A model generated the notes under the pieces. That model had not been told where the DNA came from. It saw nothing but the letters and a program-made list of their open reading frames with translations, and did no database searches. A stretch of 64,000 nt of DNA from Sphingomonas sp. PP-CC-1A-547 (lineage in GTDB: Bacteria > Pseudomonadota > Alphaproteobacteria > Sphingomonadales > Sphingomonadaceae), in the NCBI RefSeq assembly GCF_003610375.1, contig NZ_RAPZ01000011.1, positions 868,001 through 932,000 of the forward strand, read 5' to 3'. Below are positions 29,690 to 37,828 of the stretch, in pieces (positions within the stretch are counted from its first letter, which is position 1; the number at the start of each line of letters is the position of its first letter). Made by a program: the position numbers and the translations under genes.

Positions 29690-31858
29690 ATGCCTGGTTC
29701 CCTACCCGAGGCGATAGACGGCGGTGCACGATCGCACGGCCCGGACGTTTCCGCCTGCGACCGCGAACCGATCCACCGGCCAGGATCGATCCAGCCGCAC
29801 GGCCTCGTCCTCGTTGCCGACGCCTGCACCTTCAAGATCATGGCGGGTGCGGGCGACATCGAGACGTTGCTGGCGCCGCATTGGCTCGGCGCGAACCTCG
29901 ACGAGCTGCTCGGCCAACCTGTCTCGGCGCAACTCGCGGCCAAGCCCAACGCCAGCACGGTCGTGCTCGCGCGGATCGTCGGCACCGGAACGCCGTTCGA
30001 CGCCATTGCGCACCGCGTGTCGAACACCATCGTCGTCGAACTCGAGCCCGCCCCCATAGCGATGCCGTCCCCGATCGACGTGCTGGTGGAGATGGAGGAA
30101 GCCGCGGCGACGTTCGAACAGGCGTTCGGCTTACGCGAACTGTGCGAACGCGCCGCGAGGACGTTTCGCCAGTTGACCGGGTTCGACCGGGTGATGCTGT
30201 ACCGCTTTCTCGACGATGATGCCGGGGTCGTTCTGGCCGAGGACCGCGATCCGGCGCTCGGCAGTTTCCTGAACCAGCATTTCCCGGCGTCCGACATCCC
30301 GAAACAGGCGCGCGCGCTGTACGTTCGGAACCGTGTCCGCATCATTCCCGACATCGCCTATGAACCGGCATTGCTCCGTCCAGCCGGTGCGACGCCGCTC
30401 GACATGAGCGATCTCGCGCTGCGCAGCGTATCGCCGATCCACCTGCAATATCTCGCCAACATGGGCGTCGCGGCGTCGGCATCGGTGTCGATCGTCCGCG
30501 ACGGCGCGCTGTGGGGCCTTGTCGCCTGCCACCATCCGACGCCGAAGTTCCTGCCACTGCATGTCCGCATGGCCTGCCGTGCACTTGCCGGGAGCCTTGC
30601 CCGCCAGATCCGCGCGAAGGAGGATGCCGAGCTCTACCGCGAGCGCATTCGCCTCCGTACCGCCGAGGATGCGGTCGTGCTTAGGCTCGGCAGCGACATA
30701 TCGCTCGCAGGCTTTTTCGCGACAGCGGGCGACGACATGTGCCGAATGCTCGGTGCCGACAGTTTTGCGGCGGTTCGCGGGACCGAATTGTTCGTCGCCG
30801 GCCGCTCGCCGCGCCACGACGACATCCGCGCGGTCGCCGATCATGTCATCGATCTCGGCCGGGCGCTGCCCTTCTCAACCGACCGGTTGTCGGAACAACT
30901 GCCCGCCGCCACCGGTTTCCAGGATCTCGCCAGCGGCGTTCTCGCGGTGACGATGTCGACCGACGAGCCGACGATCCTGATCTGGTTTCGTGCCGAGCAG
31001 ATCGAGGTGATGAACTGGGCCGGCAACCCGCACAAGGATCTGGGCGTCGATCCTCACATCCCGTTGACACCGCGCGCCTCGTTCGAAAGCTGGAGCGAGG
31101 CAGTCCGTGGCCGATCGGTACCGTGGACGTTGTTCGAGATCGAGGCGGCCGGGCGCCTCAAGCGTACGATGTTCGATGCCCGCCAGAACCGTCGCCTGTT
31201 CGAGGTGAACCGCGAGCTGACCGCGACGATCGCCGACAATGAGAGCCTGTTGCTACAGAAGGACTATCTCATCAAGGAGGTCCATCACCGCGTCCAGAAC
31301 AGCCTGCAACTCGTGTCCGCGTTCCTCGGCCTTCAGGCGCGAGCGGTCGGCGACGACGTGCTGACCGCGCATCTGGCGGAGGCGCAGCGACGTCTCTCTG
31401 CGGTCGCGATGGTCCACCGCCGACTGCACTCGGACGAGCACGTCCAGGCGGTCGATCTCGCGCGGTACATCGGCGACCTCTGCACGGAGATCAAATCGAC
31501 AATGGACAAGTCATGGGGCGGCCAGATCGAACTCGAACTCGCGCCGATCCTGATCTCCACCGATCGCGCGGTCAGCGTCGGGCTGATCCTGACCGAGCTG
31601 GTGATCAACGCCAACAAATATGCCTATGCCGGTGGGTCGGGACCGATCACGATCGCGCTCGAACAGCATCGCAACCGCTTCCGGCTGATCGTCGCCGACC
31701 GCGGTCGCGGCAAGGCAAGTTCCGGGACCGGGTTCGGGTCGCGGATGCTCATGTCCATGGTCGCTCGGCTGTCCGGCACGATCGAGGAGGCCGACAACGA
31801 TCCCGGCCTCCGCGTCACCATCGGCGCGCCGATCAACGACGACCTCCCGCACGCCTGA
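29690..31858 (+). CDS. Bacteriophytochrome sensor histidine kinase
   Basis: A 722-residue red/far-red photoreceptor. PAS-2 starts at the N-terminus with the biliverdin-attaching Cys23 in VSACDREPIHRPGSIQPHG. The GAF domain has HFPASDIPKQARALY and the chromophore-pocket His in SPIHLQYLANMGV. The PHY domain carries the tongue motif TPRASFESW. A HisKA_2 dimerisation domain follows with phospho-acceptor His533 in EVHHRVQNSLQ, and a HATPase domain with LILTELVINANKYAYA and DRGRGK. ATG 29690 is chosen; a TTG 13 codons upstream is open. There is no bphO haem oxygenase or response regulator beside it, so biliverdin supply and output partner lie elsewhere. Confidence 0.92.
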   Translation: MPGSLPEAIDGGARSHGPDVSACDREPIHRPGSIQPHGLVLVADACTFKIMAGAGDIETLLAPHWLGANLDELLGQPVSAQLAAKPNASTVVLARIVGTGTPFDAIAHRVSNTIVVELEPAPIAMPSPIDVLVEMEEAAATFEQAFGLRELCERAARTFRQLTGFDRVMLYRFLDDDAGVVLAEDRDPALGSFLNQHFPASDIPKQARALYVRNRVRIIPDIAYEPALLRPAGATPLDMSDLALRSVSPIHLQYLANMGVAASASVSIVRDGALWGLVACHHPTPKFLPLHVRMACRALAGSLARQIRAKEDAELYRERIRLRTAEDAVVLRLGSDISLAGFFATAGDDMCRMLGADSFAAVRGTELFVAGRSPRHDDIRAVADHVIDLGRALPFSTDRLSEQLPAATGFQDLASGVLAVTMSTDEPTILIWFRAEQIEVMNWAGNPHKDLGVDPHIPLTPRASFESWSEAVRGRSVPWTLFEIEAAGRLKRTMFDARQNRRLFEVNRELTATIADNESLLLQKDYLIKEVHHRVQNSLQLVSAFLGLQARAVGDDVLTAHLAEAQRRLSAVAMVHRRLHSDEHVQAVDLARYIGDLCTEIKSTMDKSWGGQIELELAPILISTDRAVSVGLILTELVINANKYAYAGGSGPITIALEQHRNRFRLIVADRGRGKASSGTGFGSRMLMSMVARLSGTIEEADNDPGLRVTIGAPINDDLPHA

Positions 31859-31862
31859 TCCG

Positions 31863-32780
31863 CTACTCGGTCGAGCCCGTATGCATCAGGTGACGCACGT
31901 CGTCCGCGACCTGATTGTTGGCGCCGAGCCGTTCGATCAACTGCGCCTGACGGCTTCCCCGCAGACCTGCCGTCGTCAGCTGCTTGTCGCGGACATAGGT
32001 GTAGATGCCGCTGACCGCGAACGCCTGGACACGCGCGATGTTCGCTTTCTGCGCGCCCTGCGTGGCGACGAAAATGTCGGACTCGAAGAAAGCGCGGCGT
32101 GCGAGCGGGCTCTCGAAGGCCAATTCGATCACCGCGATCAGTGCACGATCGGCCGGCACGAGATGATCGACATTGGGTGCAGGCGGCGCGGGCTCGGCAT
32201 TGTCGTAGCGGTCCGGCAAGTGCAGCCGCAGTTTAAGCACCGCAGGGTCAGCGGCGAGCGTCCGGGCAAACTCGGTCATGAACGTACCGAACGCGTGCGC
32301 ATCATCGCCCGCCGCGCCGAAATGAACGTGGATACGGTCGAAGCCGTCGTCGCCATTGGGGATCGGATCCGCGATCCGGTCGACCAATGTGCGCGATCCG
32401 TTAGGCAGCGCATAGGCGACGGTGGCGGCGAACATGTTCTGTTCGTCGGCGAACAGGATGTGGCTCGCGGCGTTGAAGACGTCCTGGTCCGCCTTCGACG
32501 CAAAGCCGATCTCGACCCCGCCGTCGAGTTCATAGTCCGCAAACGCCGCGATCCCGTCGATCACCGGCCAGAGATGCGCGTCCTGCTCGCGGTTCAAATG
32601 GTTCTGGACGTACCAAGCCAGTCCCGGAATACGCGAACACAGCGGGCCATGGACGTCTCGCCAATAGGTCGCGAAGACTTCGTGCGGAACCCGCGGACGG
32701 CGCAGCACCGTCGTGTAGCTGTTGATGACGATGCTGGCATCGCGCTCTGCATAGTCGGTCGTAGTCAAGACTTTGGGCAT
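31863..32780 (-). CDS. EthD-domain protein
   Basis: A 305-residue cytosolic protein. The first half includes RPRVPHEVFATYWRDVHGPL and GLAWYVQNHL, the core of the EthD/ferredoxin-like (dimeric alpha-beta barrel) fold found in ethyl tert-butyl ether degradation helpers and small oxygenases. The second half (about 150-280) looks like a second, diverged barrel unit with HVHFGAAGDD. It starts at ATG 32780 (MPKVLTTTDYAE). The stop lies 4 nt from that of the phytochrome, a convergent pair. The MFS gene upstream is on the same strand, 91 bp away. The function is not known. Confidence 0.75.
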   Translation of the reverse strand: MPKVLTTTDYAERDASIVINSYTTVLRRPRVPHEVFATYWRDVHGPLCSRIPGLAWYVQNHLNREQDAHLWPVIDGIAAFADYELDGGVEIGFASKADQDVFNAASHILFADEQNMFAATVAYALPNGSRTLVDRIADPIPNGDDGFDRIHVHFGAAGDDAHAFGTFMTEFARTLAADPAVLKLRLHLPDRYDNAEPAPPAPNVDHLVPADRALIAVIELAFESPLARRAFFESDIFVATQGAQKANIARVQAFAVSGIYTYVRDKQLTTAGLRGSRQAQLIERLGANNQVADDVRHLMHTGSTE

Positions 32781-32871
32781 GGCTGGGTTCCTGATGACGG
32801 AAAGGTCGAACGCGTGAAGGCGGGCTGCCGGGCCAATGCGGGACGAGCTATTCCCGCACAAAAACCGATCG

Positions 32872-34077
32872 TTACGCGATGCTCCGGGTCTTCAACCGGT
32901 TGATCACCGGCGTGACGAGCACCGCGAGGATCGCGATCGCGGCGGCGACATAGCCGACTGCACCGAGCCCGAGATGCTGGATCACCGAGCCGCCGATGAT
33001 CGCGCCGAGACCGATGCCGGCATTGGCCATCGACACGTTGAGCGTGCCGGCCAGCGCCTGCGCGTGGCTCGCCGACTGCATCACGCGAACCTGGCAGATC
33101 GGGTAGAGCGCGGTGTTGGCGATGCCCCAGACGGCCAGCGCCACCGCGAGCCAGGCATGCGAACCCGCGACCAACGTCGTCGCCGCCATGCCGACTGCCA
33201 GCACCAGCGACGTGATCGCCGTCACCAGCAACGGCCCGCGACCGACGAACTGTCCGCCCAGCCAGTTGCCAGCGAGACCGACGATGCCGAAGCCCATCAG
33301 CCACCAGCCCACCTGCCCCGCGGGAATGTGCGCGATCTGCTCCAGCGTGTCGGCGAGATAGGTATAGGCGGTGAACATCGCAGTGAAGACGATCACCGAC
33401 AGCACGACGTTGCCGAGGAAATACGGGTCCTTCAGGATGCGCGCCTGTTCGGCCAGCTTGACGCGCGCGGGGCGGGCCAGCGTTGGCATCACCACGAGCA
33501 ACAGCACCGCCATGAGCAGCGACAGCCCCGATAATCCCCAGAACGTCCCGCGCCAGCCGAATGCCGTCGATGCCAGCGTCCCGAGCGGAATGCCGAGCAC
33601 CATCGCGCCGGAAATACCGAGATAGACGTTGGCGACGGCCTTGCCCGCCTTCTCAGGGCCGGCGAGTTCGCCCGCGGTTTCGCTCGCCGTTCCCCAGAAC
33701 ACCGGCAAGGCGAGCGCCGGGAGGAACCGGGCGAGGCCCAGTACCCAGATGTCCGGCGCGGCCGCGGCGAGTGCGTTCGCGCCCGCGAAGATCATGAGGA
33801 TCATGACGAACAGCCGCTTGCGCTCGAAATGCGACAGCATCGCGGTCAGGAACGGGCCGGCGAGCATCACGGTGAACGCGAACAGCGTCACGAGCTGCCC
33901 CGCGACGGTGATCGAGATGCCGAGGTCGCGCGACAGGCTCGGGAGCAGGCCGACGATGATGAACTCGGTCGTGACGATCACGAACGCGGAGATCGCCAGC
34001 AGCAGCACGGCCAAGCCATGCCCTGCGGACTTGGCGCTGGGTGGCGCGACATTGAGAGGACGAACGGGGGACGACAT
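32872..34077 (-). CDS. MFS transporter, DHA1-like drug/sugar efflux family
   Basis: A 401-residue permease with about 12 membrane segments. The first, LAVLLLAISAFVIVTTEFII with TEF, and LLPSLSRDLGISITVAGQLV match AraJ/Bcr-type DHA1 exporters; LSHFERKRLFVMI is the inter-helix 2-3 loop (G/S-x3-DR-R/K-R type). It starts at ATG 34077 (MSSPVRPLN). It is divergent from a LysR regulator 100 bp away, a common arrangement in which the regulator controls the exporter. Substrate unknown; efflux is more likely than uptake. Confidence 0.87.
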   Translation of the reverse strand: MSSPVRPLNVAPPSAKSAGHGLAVLLLAISAFVIVTTEFIIVGLLPSLSRDLGISITVAGQLVTLFAFTVMLAGPFLTAMLSHFERKRLFVMILMIFAGANALAAAAPDIWVLGLARFLPALALPVFWGTASETAGELAGPEKAGKAVANVYLGISGAMVLGIPLGTLASTAFGWRGTFWGLSGLSLLMAVLLLVVMPTLARPARVKLAEQARILKDPYFLGNVVLSVIVFTAMFTAYTYLADTLEQIAHIPAGQVGWWLMGFGIVGLAGNWLGGQFVGRGPLLVTAITSLVLAVGMAATTLVAGSHAWLAVALAVWGIANTALYPICQVRVMQSASHAQALAGTLNVSMANAGIGLGAIIGGSVIQHLGLGAVGYVAAAIAILAVLVTPVINRLKTRSIA

Positions 34078-34177
34078 TGGCAAACTCCTGTAGCTGCCGT
34101 CTCTACGCGCGACGAAAAGCGACGTCCTGCGGCATGTTTTCGCGTATGGCGGGACAATAATTCCAGAATGGACTCGC
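34078..34177. promoter_or_regulatory. Divergent promoter region between MFS and LysR genes
   Basis: This 100-bp space separates the two divergent starts and must hold both promoters. A short palindrome ATTCCAGAAT at 34160-34169 lies 8 nt before the lysR ATG and could be part of an autoregulatory site. No full T-N11-A pair with strong symmetry was identified. Confidence 0.35.
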
Positions 34178-35086
34178 ATGATTCCCTCCGAACGCCTCAA
34201 GGGCATCGAAGCTTTTGTCTGTACCGCTGACGCTGGCAGCTTCACCGCGGCCGGCGTACGGCTGAACCTGACCAACTCCGCGGTCAGCAAGAGCGTTGCC
34301 AGGCTGGAGGCGCGGCTGGGTAGCCGGCTGTTCGAACGGACCACCCGTCGCCTGACGCTGACCGACGTCGGCGCCGCTTTCTACGAGACCTGCGTCCGCG
34401 TTCTCGAGGATCTCGCCGACGCCGAAGCAGTGCTCGCGGCGCACCGGTCGGAGATCGTCGGGCGGCTGAAGGTCGACGTGCCGATCGCGTTCGGGCGGAT
34501 GCAGGCGATGCCGCTGTTGCTCGCCTTCGCCGAACGCCATCCGAATTTACGCCCGAGCATCACCTTCACCGATCGGAAGATCGACATCGTCGAGGAGGGC
34601 ATCGACGTCGCGATCCGGATCGGCGCGTCGGAGCCCTGGCCGGACAATCTCGGCCATCGCTATCTCGGCAGCGAACGCGTCATAATCTGCGCCGCCCCCG
34701 CCTATCTCGCACGGCGCGGGACACCCGCATCGGCGGACGATCTCGCCCGGTTCGACTGCATCCTCTACGGGCGCGGCGACGGCAGCACGATCAAGTGGCG
34801 CTTCGCCGACGGCTCTGGCGGTATCGACGAGCGGGCCATGGAGGGCCGCATCGTCCTCGGCAGCGCGGAGGCTCAGGTCGGAGCGGTCAAGGCTGGGTTC
34901 GGTATCGCGCAACTCGCGACCTGGTTGATCGAGGACGAACTCGCGCGTGGCGACCTGGTCGAGGTCCTTCCCGAACTGGCGACGGCGGGGCTTCCGCTGC
35001 ATCTGGTCTGGCCCCGACGACGTCAACTGAGCCCAAAGGTGGATGCGCTACTCGATGCGCTGACTAGCGGACTACGGATCGCATGA
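34178..35086 (+). CDS. LysR-family transcriptional regulator
   Basis: A 302-residue LysR regulator. The N-terminal winged helix-turn-helix is clear: LKGIEAFVCTADAGSFTAAG, then NSAVSKSVARLEARLGSRLF and TTRRLTLTDVG. The effector-binding domain begins near residue 90 with GRLKVDVPIAFGRMQAMPLL and includes IVEEGIDVAIRIG and FGIAQLATWLIEDEL. It starts at ATG 34178 and is divergent from the MFS exporter it probably controls; the SDR gene follows 69 bp downstream on the same strand. The inducer is unknown. Confidence 0.9.
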   Translation: MIPSERLKGIEAFVCTADAGSFTAAGVRLNLTNSAVSKSVARLEARLGSRLFERTTRRLTLTDVGAAFYETCVRVLEDLADAEAVLAAHRSEIVGRLKVDVPIAFGRMQAMPLLLAFAERHPNLRPSITFTDRKIDIVEEGIDVAIRIGASEPWPDNLGHRYLGSERVIICAAPAYLARRGTPASADDLARFDCILYGRGDGSTIKWRFADGSGGIDERAMEGRIVLGSAEAQVGAVKAGFGIAQLATWLIEDELARGDLVEVLPELATAGLPLHLVWPRRRQLSPKVDALLDALTSGLRIA

Positions 35087-35155
35087 CGGCGAGGTGAAAA
35101 GCGCGTCATCCCGTCATTTCCTGCAACTCGGGGTGGCATCGCCTGTTGGGGAAGG

Positions 35156-35929
35156 ATGACCATCTTCAACGATCAAATCGCTATTGTCACCGGCGGTGAA
35201 TCCGGCATCGGCGCCGCTTGCGCCAAGGCTCTAGGTGAGGCCGGCGCGCGCGTCGTCATCACCTATTTCAAGGACGCGGCGGCGGCGCAGGCGGTATGCG
35301 CGGCGATCGGTGGCACCGACCGTGCCATCGCCGTCCAGGCCGATGTCGGCGACGAAACCGCGATCGAACATTTGTTCGCGCAGGCGGAAGCAGCGTTTGG
35401 CACGGTCACGCTGCTCGTCAACTCCGCAGGCCTCAACATGAGCGGCGTGATGCTGGTGGACATGGAACTGGCGCAGTTCGACCGGGTCATCCGCTCCGAC
35501 CTCTACGGCCCGTTCCTGACCTGCCGCCGCATGGTCCGCGCCCTCGAAGCCAAGGATACTAAGGGCCGCATCGTCAACATCTCTTCGATCCACGAACGGG
35601 CACCGCGACCCGGCGGCGTCGATTATGACTCCGCGAAGGGCGGCCTGTCGCAACTGACGGCAACGCTGGCGCTGGAACTCGCGCCGAAGGGCATCGCGGT
35701 CAACGGTGTCGCGCCGGGCATGATCCTGACGCCGATGAACCAGTCCGCGCTCGATCATCCGCAGGAGCTCGCCGCCAAGGAGGCCGCGATCCCGTGGAAG
35801 CGCGCCGGACGACCAGACGAAGTAGCATCGCTGGTGACGTTCCTACTCTCGCCCGTCGCGGACTATATCACCGGCACGACAGTAACGATCGACGGCGCGC
35901 TGTCGCTGACCGTGGCGCAGGGCGCGTGA
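35156..35929 (+). CDS. Short-chain dehydrogenase/reductase (glucose 1-dehydrogenase-like)
   Basis: A 257-residue classical SDR. The nucleotide-binding motif is TGGESGIGAA near residue 11, NSAGLNMSG near 90 is the NAG-type strand, the catalytic Ser is in NISSIHERAP, and the Tyr-x3-Lys pair in VDYDSAKGG. The C-terminal DYITGTTVTIDGAL is typical of glucose 1-dehydrogenase and 3-oxoacyl reductase relatives. SD GAAGG lies just before ATG 35156. Its stop shares a base with the start of the next gene (TGATG), so the two are coupled. A sugar substrate is suggested by the partner gene. Confidence 0.85.
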   Translation: MTIFNDQIAIVTGGESGIGAACAKALGEAGARVVITYFKDAAAAQAVCAAIGGTDRAIAVQADVGDETAIEHLFAQAEAAFGTVTLLVNSAGLNMSGVMLVDMELAQFDRVIRSDLYGPFLTCRRMVRALEAKDTKGRIVNISSIHERAPRPGGVDYDSAKGGLSQLTATLALELAPKGIAVNGVAPGMILTPMNQSALDHPQELAAKEAAIPWKRAGRPDEVASLVTFLLSPVADYITGTTVTIDGALSLTVAQGA

Positions 35930-36825
35930 TGGTCACCTACGCGGTGGAGCAGCTCGACGCCGTCGCGATCTCGGCCAATTCGGTGATCGACGGCATGGAC
36001 CTGATGAGCCCGTTCGTCTGGAAGGAAGGCGACCTGTACCGGATCCTTGTTCGCGGCGTTCCCCATCCGCTCGGACCGCACGACCCGACCGGGATCATCG
36101 CCCGCGGCGAAAGTCGCGACGGCTTGTCGTTCACGATGGATCCGGGGCTTGCGATCACCCCCGGCCCCGGCGCGGAGGACATGGGTGGGTGCGAGGACCC
36201 GACCGTCCTGATGACGCACGATCACGAATATCTGATCTACTACACCGGCGTCGATGCGGACCGCTCGCAGGGCTGCATGATCCTCGCCGCCGGCCGCGAC
36301 CTGACGGCGCTGGTCAAGGAGGATCTGGTCCTCAAGGCGCCCCCGGGCGAGGGCAACATCAAGGAAGCCACGCTGGTGCAGACGAGTGCTGGCGACTGGC
36401 GGCTGTTCTACGAATACGCGGCCGATGGCGCGTCGCGGATCGGCATGGCGGGCGGACCCACTGCAAAGGGACCGTGGACCGTGCTGCCCGATCCGTTCGG
36501 GATACGCGAGGACAGTTGGGACAATTGGCACCTGTCGACCGGGCCGATCTGGCAGGCGGAGGGCACCGACCCGGTAATGTTCTACAACGGCGCGACGCAT
36601 GATGCGCGGTGGCGGATCGGCTGGATCAGCTTCAGTCCCGATCTCTCGCGGGTCACGGGGCGCGGGTTGGAACCGCTGCTCGTGCCCCCACCTGCGCTGA
36701 GCCGCGAGGCGACAGATATAGCGTTCGCCGCGTCCACCGTCGCGGAAGGAGACCGGATTGCATTATATTATTCGCTCGAGGATCGCATGCTGAAGCGCGC
36801 GTTAATCGGACGCTATAGCCGCTGA
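35929..36825 (+). CDS. Five-bladed beta-propeller glycosidase-like protein (GH130/GH43 type)
   Basis: A 298-residue cytosolic protein with the repeat pattern of five-bladed beta-propeller carbohydrate enzymes: MDLMSPFVWKEGDLYRIL, MGGCEDPTVLMT, YLIYYTGVDAD, GNIKEATLV and FYNGATHDARWRIGW. The sequences GGCEDPT and YYTG recall GH130 mannoside phosphorylases, where an Asp acts as acid; the nucleophile set of hydrolytic GH43 enzymes is not obvious. The ATG overlaps the SDR stop by 1 nt. The pair may act on an oligosaccharide and its oxidised product. The exact family is uncertain. A strong hairpin terminator follows. Confidence 0.7.
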   Translation: MVTYAVEQLDAVAISANSVIDGMDLMSPFVWKEGDLYRILVRGVPHPLGPHDPTGIIARGESRDGLSFTMDPGLAITPGPGAEDMGGCEDPTVLMTHDHEYLIYYTGVDADRSQGCMILAAGRDLTALVKEDLVLKAPPGEGNIKEATLVQTSAGDWRLFYEYAADGASRIGMAGGPTAKGPWTVLPDPFGIREDSWDNWHLSTGPIWQAEGTDPVMFYNGATHDARWRIGWISFSPDLSRVTGRGLEPLLVPPPALSREATDIAFAASTVAEGDRIALYYSLEDRMLKRALIGRYSR

Positions 36826-36833
36826 CTACGGAG

Positions 36834-36867
36834 AAGGGTCGCGGGCGGCATACCGTCCGCGACCCTT
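36834..36867. terminator. Two-way terminator hairpin between convergent genes
   Basis: AAGGGTCGCGGGCGG (36834-36848) and CCGTCCGCGACCCTT (36853-36867) form a 15-bp stem, with one G-U pair, around a 4-nt loop. It starts 9 nt after the beta-propeller gene stop and ends 5 nt before the stop of the small minus-strand gene, so it can end transcripts from both sides. Confidence 0.75.
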
Positions 36868-36872
36868 GATCA

Positions 36873-37094
36873 TCAGCCGTGCGCGTGAGCAGCGGCTTTC
36901 TGCGCGCGTGCCTGCTTGGCGTAGTGGTGATGCGCTACTACGCAGCCGATGGCGGCACCAGCAACGGCATGGCCCTTACCAACAAAATGCCCACCGACGC
37001 CGCCGGCAGCAGCGCCACGGATACAGCCCTTCGCCAGCACGGGCGACGCCGTCATCGCGAGGAGCGGAAGAGCGAGAAGGGTGATGAAGCGCAT
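36873..37094 (-). CDS. Small secreted Gly/His-rich protein
   Basis: A 73-residue protein with a signal peptide (MRFITLLALPLLAMTASPVLA) and a mature part of about 52 residues: KGCIRGAAAGGVGGHFVGKG, a glycine-zipper-like hydrophobic segment AVAGAAIGCVVAHHHYAK, and an Ala/His-rich end. Two Cys flank the glycine region. This matches the general look of small glycine-zipper envelope proteins but no named family is assigned. ATG 37094 and the terminator beyond the stop support it as a real monocistronic gene. Confidence 0.72.
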   Translation of the reverse strand: MRFITLLALPLLAMTASPVLAKGCIRGAAAGGVGGHFVGKGHAVAGAAIGCVVAHHHYAKQARAQKAAAHAHG

Positions 37095-37326
37095 GGCGGT
37101 ATCCTTGAAACCACTACAGGAAGACCTGAAATACCGTTCAAGCCGCCACCGTGTTCCGTGAGAAATTCGTCATGTTCTGCATGCGCGAGGATCTTGCCGA
37201 CGATACGAACTTTCCGCCGTAAGATATTGAAGATGCGGTAGTCCTGTAACGAGCGGCACATCCACCGATCCGGGTACGACGCGCCCGCGTTGAACCCCGA
37301 TCCGAAAGAACCGAAAGCCACGAACC

Positions 37327-37824
37327 ATGATTGCCCTGTATCTCGCGGCGTTGTCGATGACGCCCAATGCCGCCTTCAAACCGATCGGTCCCGACGCGGC
37401 GAAATGCACGGCGGGCAGTACCCATCCGGCGATGCTGGTCATCGTCGAGGGGTTCAAGGCGAGGACCGGAACCGTTCGTGTCCGCACGTTCGGGGGGGCG
37501 CCCTCGACCTATTTCGACAAGAAAAAGACGCTGTTGCGCACCGAAGTTCCCACGCCGCGCGAAGGCCGGGTCGCCATCTGCATGCCGGTCGATCGGCCCG
37601 GCGTCTATGCGGTCGACGTACGCCACGACATCAACGCCAACGACAAGACCGACCGCAGTGACGGCGGCGGGGCGTCGGGCAATCCGCATGTCACGCTGTT
37701 CGACATGCTGTTCTCGCGCAAGCCCGATCCGAAGATCGTCCAGGTGCGTGTCGGATCGGGCACGACGGTCGTGCCGGTCACCCTCACCTACCTGCAAGGC
37801 GGATCGCTGCAGCCGATCCGCTGA
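37327..37824 (+). CDS. DUF2141-family secreted protein
   Basis: A 165-residue protein with a short signal sequence and the DUF2141 pattern: MLVIVEGFKARTGTVRVRTF near 36, RVAICMPVDRPGVYAVDVRH near 80, then DINANDKTDR, GGASGNPHVTLFDMLF and TVVPVTLTY. The family folds as a small beta sandwich, is exported and has no fixed function. A second DUF2141 gene is at 60617-61123. It starts at ATG 37327. The facing receptor gene on the other strand ends 4 nt away. Confidence 0.8.
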   Translation: MIALYLAALSMTPNAAFKPIGPDAAKCTAGSTHPAMLVIVEGFKARTGTVRVRTFGGAPSTYFDKKKTLLRTEVPTPREGRVAICMPVDRPGVYAVDVRHDINANDKTDRSDGGGASGNPHVTLFDMLFSRKPDPKIVQVRVGSGTTVVPVTLTYLQGGSLQPIR

Positions 37825-37828
37825 TCGA

